From positions 6,769 to 15,885 of the forward strand of contig MGQN01000038.1 of NCBI GenBank assembly GCA_001797845.1: a stretch of DNA of 9,117 nucleotides, given 5' to 3'. Under the pieces are notes generated by a model. It saw only the letters and a list, made by a program, of their open reading frames with translations, ran no database searches and was not told the DNA's origin. The stretch's first letter is position 1, and each line of letters starts with the position of its first letter. The translations under genes were made by a program, and so were the position numbers. The DNA is from Deltaproteobacteria bacterium RBG_16_44_11. Lineage in GTDB: Bacteria > Desulfobacterota > Syntrophia > Syntrophales > Smithellaceae. Below, in pieces: positions 1 through 5,399 of the stretch.

Positions 1-456
1 AAGCAATCTTTTAGCAACATCTTTATCCATGCCTACAGACGAACCGATAACATCCGCGCCGACGTAGGGCACCATTGCCAGCTCCAGCAATCCCTGCAGA
101 GTGCCGTCTTCACCGAAAGTGCCGTGCAGTACCGGGAATATTACATCTACAGTTACTTCCTTATTTTTGTTTTTGAGGTCGTATAGGCGCAGTTGATTAT
201 TTTGCTGAAAGTGATTCACTAGCCATTTGCCCTTCTTTTTTAAGGCAAGCACTTTTCCGAAATCTTTGTGCGAGATAATTTCCGGTTTTTCCTGCACATA
301 CCATTTTCCATCTCGGTCAATCCCGATGGCCGTTACTTTATATTTATTTTTGTCGAGCGCGGCAACGACAGATGCGGCGGAACAAAGCGAAACATCATGC
401 TCACCTGATCTGCCGCCGTACAAAACGCCAATTTTCATTTTCGCTTTTGGCGCCAT
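1..456 (-). CDS. ddl: D-alanine--D-alanine ligase, N-terminal part (cut by window edge)
   Basis: ATP-dependent ligase that joins two D-alanines for peptidoglycan precursor synthesis in the cytoplasm. Only the first 152 codons are visible; the frame is open to base 1. Residues 9-24 read IGVLYGGRSGEHDVSL, the Ddl N-terminal signature, with Glu19 at the place of the D-Ala-contacting glutamate. HGTFGEDGTLQGLLEL and then GSSVGMDKDVAKRLL match the end of the N-terminal domain and the start of the central ATP-grasp domain. The start at 456 is preceded by AAGGAT at a good distance; a second ATG six codons in (438) is possible. The gene follows the repeat-protein gene by 8 bases on the same strand, so the two are probably co-transcribed. 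The ATP-binding and catalytic C-terminal parts lie outside the window, so activity cannot be judged. Family assignment is firm. Confidence 0.95.
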   Translation of the reverse strand, partial: MAPKAKMKIGVLYGGRSGEHDVSLCSAASVVAALDKNKYKVTAIGIDRDGKWYVQEKPEIISHKDFGKVLALKKKGKWLVNHFQQNNQLRLYDLKNKNKEVTVDVIFPVLHGTFGEDGTLQGLLELAMVPYVGADVIGSSVGMDKDVAKRLL

Positions 457-464
457 AATTATCC

Positions 465-926
465 TTAAAGAATTTTATCGGTATATTGGGGGAACCATTG
501 TTTGAAAAATTCTACGGCTTCCGGATTTTGCTCCATTGCCGAAACAACATATTTTCCGAAGGCTCCGCCACCGAGCGCGTAGTATCCCAAAGCCGCGCCG
601 CCGATAGCGACAATGCCTATTGCCGCGCCACCCAGGGCAATGCCCCCAATGGCTAATCCGCCTAAAGCAAAAAGCCCCAGACTCAAACCGCCAAAAGATA
701 TGACGCCAAGGCTAAGACCACCTATAGCGATCCCACCATACGCAATACCGCCCAGCGCAAAAAATCCTTTGGCGATGTCGCCCAGAGCAAAAAAGCCTTG
801 AGCATGGCCGCGTATCTCGCCTTTTTCAGGATCAGGTCCAATGGCGATATCCCAAAGGGGCATGCCAAACACAATCGTAGATGAACGTTTATGTATGCCT
901 TTATAAAGTTTTGCCGGTTGTTGCAT
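465..926 (-). CDS. Glycine-rich pentapeptide tandem-repeat protein, function unknown
   Basis: A 153-residue protein I cannot assign to a named family. Residues 1-43 form a mostly polar head (MQQPAKLYKGIHKRSS...). Residues 44-123 are sixteen uninterrupted five-residue units of the form G-x-[FILVYA]-[AS]-[LIFYK], for example GGLAI, GGIAL, GLFAL. Residues 124-153 form a non-repetitive tail rich in acidic and aromatic residues (EAVEFFKQWFPQ). A strict period of five with small and bulky hydrophobic residues alternating suggests a coiled beta-solenoid or a membrane-associated sheet stack; this is inference. It differs from the classic A(D/N)Lxx pentapeptide repeat, which has polar faces. There is no signal peptide. 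The start is secure: AAAGGAGGA lies just before the ATG and a good promoter lies 30-60 bases further up. It probably shares a transcript with ddl downstream. Confidence 0.82.
   Translation of the reverse strand: MQQPAKLYKGIHKRSSTIVFGMPLWDIAIGPDPEKGEIRGHAQGFFALGDIAKGFFALGGIAYGGIAIGGLSLGVISFGGLSLGLFALGGLAIGGIALGGAAIGIVAIGGAALGYYALGGGAFGKYVVSAMEQNPEAVEFFKQWFPQYTDKIL
558..797 (-). repeat. In-gene 15-bp tandem repeat tract (16 units)
   Basis: These 240 bases encode the sixteen G-x-x-[AS]-x units. The period is 15 bases, recognisable as a recurring Gly codon followed by GCx plus a hydrophobic codon. Third codon positions vary between units, so the tract looks old and held by protein selection rather than freshly amplified. 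Confidence 0.8.
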
Positions 927-963
927 GGCTCCTCCTTTTAATATTATTGTATTATTTTCATAA

Positions 964-993
964 GATATACGCCTTGAACGGCAAAGTTGTCAA
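964..993 (-). promoter_or_regulatory. Sigma-70-type promoter for the repeat protein/ddl unit
   Basis: On the minus strand TTGACA (988-993) is a perfect -35 box. After an 18-base spacer comes TATATC (964-969) as -10. Transcription would start near 957, about 30 bases before the start codon at 926. It is back to back with the plus-strand promoter at 1038-1066. Confidence 0.6.
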
Positions 994-1037
994 TTTAATT
1001 TTGGTTTTTCGTATTATCCATAAATACACCGCCCATC

Positions 1038-1066
1038 TTGACAGCAATCGGTTAAATGCATATATT
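1038..1066 (+). promoter_or_regulatory. Sigma-70-type promoter for the HExxH/zinc ribbon gene pair
   Basis: TTGACA (1038-1043), a 17-base spacer, then TATATT (1061-1066): close to consensus with ideal spacing. It lies about 36 bases upstream of the ATG at 1103. Confidence 0.7.
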
Positions 1067-1102
1067 ACTTACGAAATTTGAGAATTATTTATTGGTGAGT
1101 TT

Positions 1103-1654
1103 ATGGCTCAATATTTTAATATGGTGCAGCTGCCGATGACCAATAAAGCATTTACAGATGCCGAAAAACTGGTTGCGCGTCACCTTAGGCTGAGCGAAGA
1201 TCAGTTAAAAAAGAATAAGTATGATGTAAAAACTCTTGCTTATTTGGATCAACATGAAATAAAAGACGGCGCGTTTGCTCATCTGTGCAAGTATTCATAT
1301 CAAAAGCCGGAAGGTTTGGCTGAAAGCGGCAAGGATGGCTTTGATTTTTACCGTGTCTGCCTGCAGGACAATATTATTCTGAACGCGGTGCAAAGGGCAA
1401 ACCCTTTTGTAAAGCTTAGCCCCCTGATGCTTTACATTGCCGTGCATGAGTTGATTCATGTTTTACGTTTCGGCAATGGCGAAAGTGATTTTGACGCGCC
1501 TGTCGAAGAAAAAGAAAAAGAAGAGAGCATCGTGCACAATTTGACGAAAAACACACTGCAGGTGGTAAAGCTCCACGATATGGAAATAGTTTTAGAATGT
1601 TTTAGCAATAATTTTAAAATTGGCGATACATGTAGTTGTGAGGGAGATTTTTAG
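1103..1654 (+). CDS. Putative zinc metalloprotease-like protein with HExxH motif
   Basis: A 183-residue protein that I do not recognise as a named family. Residues 115-119 are HELIH inside a predicted helix (LYIAVHELIHVLRF), the usual HExxH zinc-binding and catalytic signature of gluzincin-type peptidases. Glu141 and His145 in the acidic stretch EEKEKEESIVH, 20-odd residues later, could supply a third metal ligand; this is inference. No signal peptide or membrane segment is seen, so the protein should be cytoplasmic. The start at 1103 has GGTGAG just upstream and a strong promoter at 1038-1066. Its stop (1652-1654) is followed one base later by the zinc ribbon gene, whose ribosome binding site lies inside this gene's end, so the two are very likely translationally coupled. 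The motif alone does not prove protease activity; the domain may only bind metal. Confidence 0.8.
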   Translation: MAQYFNMVQLPMTNKAFTDAEKLVARHLRLSEDQLKKNKYDVKTLAYLDQHEIKDGAFAHLCKYSYQKPEGLAESGKDGFDFYRVCLQDNIILNAVQRANPFVKLSPLMLYIAVHELIHVLRFGNGESDFDAPVEEKEKEESIVHNLTKNTLQVVKLHDMEIVLECFSNNFKIGDTCSCEGDF

Positions 1655-1655
1655 T

Positions 1656-1937
1656 ATGCCTATTTATGAATATAAATGCCAAAAATGCGGTAGACAATAT
1701 GAAGAGTTTCAGGGAATAAACGAACCCGACTTGAAAAGCTGTAAATTTTGTAAGGGGAAAGTCCATAAATTGATGTCGCTTTCTTCGTTTAGCTTAAAGG
1801 GTTCCGGATGGTATGCGACCGATTATGCCGGAAAGAAAACTCCGGCATCAAAAACTGAAAAAGCTAAAACAAGCGAGGCTTCTGCTGCTAAAGAAACCAG
1901 CAGCACAGAGACTGCAAAAAGCAGCAAAGAAAAATAA
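1656..1937 (+). CDS. FmdB-family zinc ribbon protein
   Basis: A small 93-residue protein. It starts MPIYEYKCQKCG, the typical opening of the FmdB / CxxC-CxxC regulatory-type zinc ribbon family, with zinc ligands Cys8/Cys11 and Cys29/Cys32. The family part ends near residue 60 (LKGSGWYATDYAGKK also fits family members). Residues 61-93 are a low-complexity Lys/Ser/Thr/Ala/Glu tail, probably disordered. The family was named from a gene next to formamidase; its general role is unsettled, with regulatory or scaffold functions proposed. I choose the ATG at 1656 rather than an in-frame ATG at 1620, because 1656 has AGGGAG (1641-1646) at proper distance and gives the conserved N-terminus. The gene is coupled to the HExxH gene upstream. 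Confidence 0.9.
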   Translation: MPIYEYKCQKCGRQYEEFQGINEPDLKSCKFCKGKVHKLMSLSSFSLKGSGWYATDYAGKKTPASKTEKAKTSEASAAKETSSTETAKSSKEK

Positions 1938-1943
1938 TTAATG

Positions 1944-1974
1944 AAACTCACTGAAAACGAATGCAGTGAAGTTT
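1944..1974 (+). terminator. Imperfect hairpin after the zinc ribbon gene
   Basis: AAACTCACTG (1944-1953) pairs with CAGTGAAGTTT (1964-1974) with one bulged base and a 10-base loop. It begins 7 bases after the stop codon. No T-run follows, so it may slow or protect transcript ends rather than act as a classic intrinsic terminator. Confidence 0.35.
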
Positions 1975-1990
1975 GAAGCGTTAGTTGAAT

Positions 1991-2020
1991 TAATCCCGTA
2001 GCCTGGTGCTATCGGGATTA
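1991..2020. terminator. Strong hairpin between two convergent gene sets
   Basis: TAATCCCGTAGC (1991-2002) pairs with GCTATCGGGATTA (2008-2020): 12 base pairs with a single bulged T and a 5-base loop. It sits between converging transcripts and overlaps the stop codon of the GalT-like gene (2018-2020), so it could serve both strands. Neither side carries a clear T-run, so termination activity is a guess. Confidence 0.45.
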
Positions 2021-3055
2021 CTGCTTAAAATAAAGTTGCAGTTCACGGCACAGTTCTTCCGGCACGGTGGGACAAATAATTTCATTATGCAGTTTTTCAA
2101 AATAGTTCAAATCGCTGGTGCCCAGCGGATTTACCACAAAACGCGGAACAATCTTTCCCTGCACCCATAAATAACGGTTATTGATCAGCGGAGCATAGAT
2201 GGACATATTGAAACTTATGAAATTATTCGCGTATAAATAACTGAACACTTTAGCAAGTCCGGCAAGAAGTTCGGTAAAATTAGTTTCCGTTAAATCAAAA
2301 AAAGATGTTTTATCGTGAAAAATAAAATCGATTTCTCCGGCCATACCCTTGGGCGCGAAACTGGTCAGCCAAGTGATCGCGCCGGTGCTGGCGATAAACC
2401 TTTCTTTCGCATCTTTTTCCAAGGCGATCAAATTGTGCCACAAATTATCCCCGTTTTGAGCCGCCGCGTAACTTTGCGCGCTGGATAAAAGGCGTTGCAT
2501 AAAATCAGTCGGCTTATGCCCAATGATAGTTTGCAGGTGCGGGTGAATTAATCCGCCGCCGGCCGGCGGCATATAGTTCCAGTTAATGGAGCAGAATTTA
2601 TAGCCTAAATTCATTTCAGCAACGCGATGAAAATAATCGCGGCAAACATCAAAACCCGCCTGCATGGTTTGCGGCGTCAACTCTTCCAGCGGGATAAAAT
2701 GCCGTGACGATAAAATGGCCACGGTATTGTTTGCATCGTAAGGAAACGCGTTGGGGAAAAGCTGCGCATCGCCGCGACGGAATTTCCCCTCTGCAATAAT
2801 ATCCGCTGTAAATTTTGGCGTCGTTTTTTCGAAAAGGGTAGAACAAAAAGGACATAACGATTCCGGCGATTTTTCCAGATAGAAATTCAAATCCGGCTTA
2901 TGTGCCGGGCGAATGCGGTACGGCAGAATGCGGCACGATACGCCGGTAATTTCATCATGGCGTAATTCAATCATGATTTCTTTTTCTTCAAAGTTATTAA
3001 AGGGATTAAGATAACGACTTGTTGCTATTTCTTTTTTGAATCCTACATATTTCAT
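2018..3055 (-). CDS. GalT-like HIT-superfamily nucleotidylyltransferase
   Basis: A 345-residue protein related to galactose-1-phosphate uridylyltransferase and Ap4A phosphorylase, which move nucleoside monophosphates through a covalent His intermediate. CPFC (Cys68, Cys71), His119 and His171 match the four zinc ligands of GalT. HPHLQ (171-175) is the active-site HIT motif, with His173 as the predicted nucleophile and Gln175 as its usual partner. NAFPYD (102-107) matches the nucleotide-binding loop. The C-terminal half lacks the usual second GalT zinc/iron site as far as I can see, so the true substrate may not be galactose-1-phosphate. The start overlaps the stop of the DHH phosphoesterase gene by four bases (ATGA) and has GGAAGGA at 3061-3067. 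It is the last gene of the selD unit. The superfamily is clear; the substrate is not. Confidence 0.82.
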   Translation of the reverse strand: MKYVGFKKEIATSRYLNPFNNFEEKEIMIELRHDEITGVSCRILPYRIRPAHKPDLNFYLEKSPESLCPFCSTLFEKTTPKFTADIIAEGKFRRGDAQLFPNAFPYDANNTVAILSSRHFIPLEELTPQTMQAGFDVCRDYFHRVAEMNLGYKFCSINWNYMPPAGGGLIHPHLQTIIGHKPTDFMQRLLSSAQSYAAAQNGDNLWHNLIALEKDAKERFIASTGAITWLTSFAPKGMAGEIDFIFHDKTSFFDLTETNFTELLAGLAKVFSYLYANNFISFNMSIYAPLINNRYLWVQGKIVPRFVVNPLGTSDLNYFEKLHNEIICPTVPEELCRELQLYFKQ

Positions 3056-4116
3056 AGATTTTCCTTCCGTAAATCGTTTTTATAATTTTCGTTGTGGTGA
3101 TGTCTTTTAAGGCTTGTTAAAAGAAACCGGTCAACGCTGCGTTGGGATAAATCGTTCCCTAAATTATTTTTGAGTATTTCCAAAGGTATTTCCATACGCG
3201 CGGCGCTTCTATGACCGCCGCCTTTACCCAAAGTGCCGAAAGCCCTCTGGGCGATCGCGCCGCAATCCTGCCGATAGCCGTCGCCGCGAAAAGTAATGAT
3301 AAATCTATCATCGACAATTCCGGCCACAACAACATAATAAGTGCCGATTAGACGCAGATAAAAATCAGCCACCTGTACGCAGGTATCCGCGCTTTCTATG
3401 TTTCCCAGGTAACAAATCCGCCTGCCTCGAAAACTATTCATGTGATGGTAGGCGTGGTCATAATATTTTAAAAAGCGGCTGGGCGTCTGATTTAGTTCGA
3501 TACGCCGGATAAGTTGCATATTGGCATATTTTGTGTGATAGGAATAGGCGCTGATATCTTCGAAAATAGTATCGCGATCAAAATTCCCCGTGTCTGTTTT
3601 GATTCCATATAAAAGAGCTGTGTGCAAGTTGCGGGGAATATTCACGCGGGCGCAAAGCAGATATTCGGTTAAAATGCTCGATAGTGCGCCGTAGTTAGGC
3701 CGGATATCTTCCCAATCGGCCTGCCATTGGCCTTCGCGGGGGTGATGATCGAAAACCATGAGTGGTTTAATTGCCTTGAGTTCGTCTCTGAAAAAAGAAG
3801 GTTGGGCGTCCAGAAGCGCAGTTAGCCGGTAGGCGTTCATATCCACTTTATTAATTAAGGAAATAGCCAAACGCATGGCAAAAACGAATTCAACATTTTG
3901 CTGTCTCACCAGCGGCTCCGTGGAAACAAATGCACATTTGGCCAGGCCCTTCGTCCGCTGGATAATTTCGCGCAAGGCCATGGCCGAAGCGATGGCATCG
4001 GGATCAGGACTGCCATGCATAAGCAGCAGCAATGAATCATCAGATCGCACCATATCCATGAGCTTTTTAAAATTTTGCTCTGTTTCTTTTTTTATGGGGA
4101 TGGATTCTGTTTTCAT
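3052..4116 (-). CDS. DHH/DHHA1 phosphoesterase, NrnA-like
   Basis: A 354-residue cytoplasmic metal-dependent phosphoesterase of the family of NrnA (nanoRNase / pAp phosphatase). The metal ligands are in the expected order: HGSPDPDAI (His34, Asp38, Asp40), Asp103 in LLDAQ, the DHH signature FDHHPREG (123-125), and Asp175 in GIKTDTGNF. The C-terminal DHHA1 domain carries GKGGGHRSAARM (297-308), the GGGH nucleotide-binding loop. Likely substrates are very short RNA oligonucleotides, pAp or a cyclic dinucleotide product; the sequence does not decide between them. The start at 4116 shows no clear ribosome binding site, so translation may depend on ribosomes leaving selD 39 bases upstream. The last four bases overlap the next gene. 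The C-terminal tail after about residue 335 is basic and His-rich (RHHHNEN), beyond the family core. Confidence 0.88.
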   Translation of the reverse strand: MKTESIPIKKETEQNFKKLMDMVRSDDSLLLLMHGSPDPDAIASAMALREIIQRTKGLAKCAFVSTEPLVRQQNVEFVFAMRLAISLINKVDMNAYRLTALLDAQPSFFRDELKAIKPLMVFDHHPREGQWQADWEDIRPNYGALSSILTEYLLCARVNIPRNLHTALLYGIKTDTGNFDRDTIFEDISAYSYHTKYANMQLIRRIELNQTPSRFLKYYDHAYHHMNSFRGRRICYLGNIESADTCVQVADFYLRLIGTYYVVVAGIVDDRFIITFRGDGYRQDCGAIAQRAFGTLGKGGGHRSAARMEIPLEILKNNLGNDLSQRSVDRFLLTSLKRHHHNENYKNDLRKENL

Positions 4117-4155
4117 GGCTTAAGATCAGATAAGAAAAACTGCCGGCTAAATGCC

Positions 4156-5208
4156 TCAGTAAATAAAAATTTTACCCGGATGATCCGCGACAACTTCGCC
4201 GACAATGGCGGCATCTGTTATTCCGGCATCATGCATTTTTTTTACAAGATTATGCGCCTGTTTGCCGGTTATGCTGAAAAACAATCCTCCGGCGGTTTGT
4301 GGATCAAAAAAAACATCAAAAAGCCAATCCGGGCAGGTCTGTTCTTTTTCGACTTGATTAATGCGAAAATTTTTATTGCGGTAAAGGCCGCCGGGAACAA
4401 AACCTGTTTCCACCAATTGGCGTACTCCTTCAAAAACCGGCACGGCGGCGGAATTTATCCGCAGGCCGGCATTGTCGCCTTCGATCATTTCGCACGCGTG
4501 TCCTAAAAAACCAAAACCGGTTATGTCGGTGCAAGCATGAACATCGCCCGCGGCGATTATCAGCTCCGAAGTTTTTTTGTTAAGCTGCGTCATGCAAAAG
4601 ATTGCCTTCGCTACTAGTTCTGGAGGCGCTTCTTCAACTTTTATTGCCGTGCTGATAATGCCCGTACCCAATGGTTTGGTGAGAATCAAGCTGTCGCCGG
4701 GTTTCGCGCCGCGGTTGAATAAAACTTTATCCGGATGAATCAAGCCGGTTACAGAAAGGCCGTATTTGATTTCATTGTCTTCCACGCTATGGCCGCCGAC
4801 CAAAAGAACCCCGGCCTCGCGCATTTTATCCAAGCCGCCGCGCAAGACTTCACGCAGCACGGAAATATCCATTGTCTTGATGGGAAAGCACACAATATTC
4901 ATCGCGGTCAACGGTTTGCCGCCCATGGCATAAACATCGTTGAGCGCGTTGGTCGCGGCAATTTGACCGAAAATATAGGGATCGTCAACAACAGGAGTGA
5001 AAAAATCAACCGTTTGCACCAACGCCAGCTCCGCGGAGAGTTTATACACTCCCGCGTCTTCCGCGTGTTCAAATCCGGTCAGCAAATTCGGATAGGAAAT
5101 GAGCGGCAAATCGCATAGCGCATTAGATAGGTCTCCCGGACCTATCTTACAGGCTCAACCCGCACCCTGAACTGTTTGGGTCAAACGGAGAATCTTTTTT
5201 TCTTCCAT
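4156..5208 (-). CDS. selD: Selenide, water dikinase, selenocysteine-containing (TGA read as Sec18)
   Basis: Makes selenophosphate, the selenium donor for selenocysteine and 2-selenouridine, from selenide and ATP in the cytoplasm. The ATG at 5208 (AGAGGA just upstream, in-frame TAA directly before it) gives MEEKKILRLTQTVQGAG, then an in-frame TGA (5155-5157), then ACKIGPGDLSNAL. This aligns with E. coli SelD, whose GAGCGCK holds catalytic Cys17 and Lys20; here Sec18, Cys20 and Lys21 take those places. Read this way the protein has 350 residues, the usual family length. Further signatures follow: DFFTPVVDDPYIFG, VGGHSVEDNEIKYG, DITGFGFLGH and DPQTAGGL. If the TGA is taken as a stop, only a 317-residue form from an internal TTG at 5109 remains, without the catalytic loop. 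A SECIS-like hairpin follows the TGA. First gene of a probable three-gene unit. Confidence 0.94.
5125..5147 (-). promoter_or_regulatory. Candidate bacterial SECIS element in selD
   Basis: On the minus strand AGATAGGTC (5147-5139) pairs perfectly with GACCTATCT (5133-5125), a 9-bp stem with the 5-base loop CGGGA. It starts 7 bases after the TGA, putting the apical loop 16 bases from it, and G is the second loop base. Both agree with the general description of bacterial SECIS hairpins recognised by SelB. The stem lies inside the coding sequence (KIGPGDLS). Confidence 0.85.
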
Positions 5209-5265
5209 TTATCCTCTTTTTTTTGCCAATATGGCTGAATATTTTTAATTAATTGTTTTTAACAC

Positions 5266-5277
5266 ATACGTGCGTAT
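5266..5277. promoter_or_regulatory. Small inverted repeat between selD and thrC
   Basis: ATACG-TG-CGTAT is a 12-base dyad about 58 bases upstream of the selD start and 14 bases upstream of the thrC -35 box. It could be an operator, but it is short and may be chance. I see no convincing selD promoter: the region between 5221 and 5300 is AT-rich with several weak possibilities on the minus strand. Confidence 0.2.
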
Positions 5278-5290
5278 TTTCCAACATCAA

Positions 5291-5319
5291 TTGCATCCTT
5301 GAATTAAAAAAGCTATTAT
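5291..5319 (+). promoter_or_regulatory. Sigma-70-type promoter for thrC
   Basis: TTGCAT (5291-5296), a 17-base spacer, then TATTAT (5314-5319). The start of transcription would be near 5326, giving a leader of about 74 bases to the chosen start codon. No hairpin or leader peptide typical of amino acid attenuation is visible in the leader. Confidence 0.6.
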
Positions 5320-5399
5320 AAAGACCTTATAGATTTTTTATTGATTTATTTAGTGCAATGAGTTTAAACAAGGAAAAGTTTGGCCAGAAGGCAGGGGCA

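Noticed and set aside
227..505. Plus-strand open frame opposite ddl
   Set aside because: Mirror of a clear Ddl coding region.
558..797. 15-bp periodic DNA as a CRISPR array or satellite
   Set aside because: There are no spacers; the units differ at third codon positions and are explained by the protein repeat.
613..801. Plus-strand open frame with a Pro/Ala-rich product
   Set aside because: It is the antisense reading of the glycine/alanine repeat tract; no ribosome binding site and no independent evidence.
4156..5109. selD as a 317-residue protein starting at TTG 5109
   Set aside because: It lacks the glycine-rich catalytic loop; the family N-terminus lies in frame upstream, interrupted only by the TGA that fits selenocysteine and a SECIS hairpin.
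4735..5118. Plus-strand open frame opposite selD
   Set aside because: Antisense to a well-supported gene; the product resembles nothing and lacks a ribosome binding site.
5155..5157. In-frame TGA in selD as a nonsense mutation (pseudogene)
   Set aside because: It sits precisely at the known Cys/Sec site, is followed by a perfect hairpin, and the rest of the gene is intact.
5358..5399. 14-residue N-terminal extension of threonine synthase
   Set aside because: No ribosome binding site before 5358, while 5400 has AGAAGG at a good distance and gives the conserved N-terminus.
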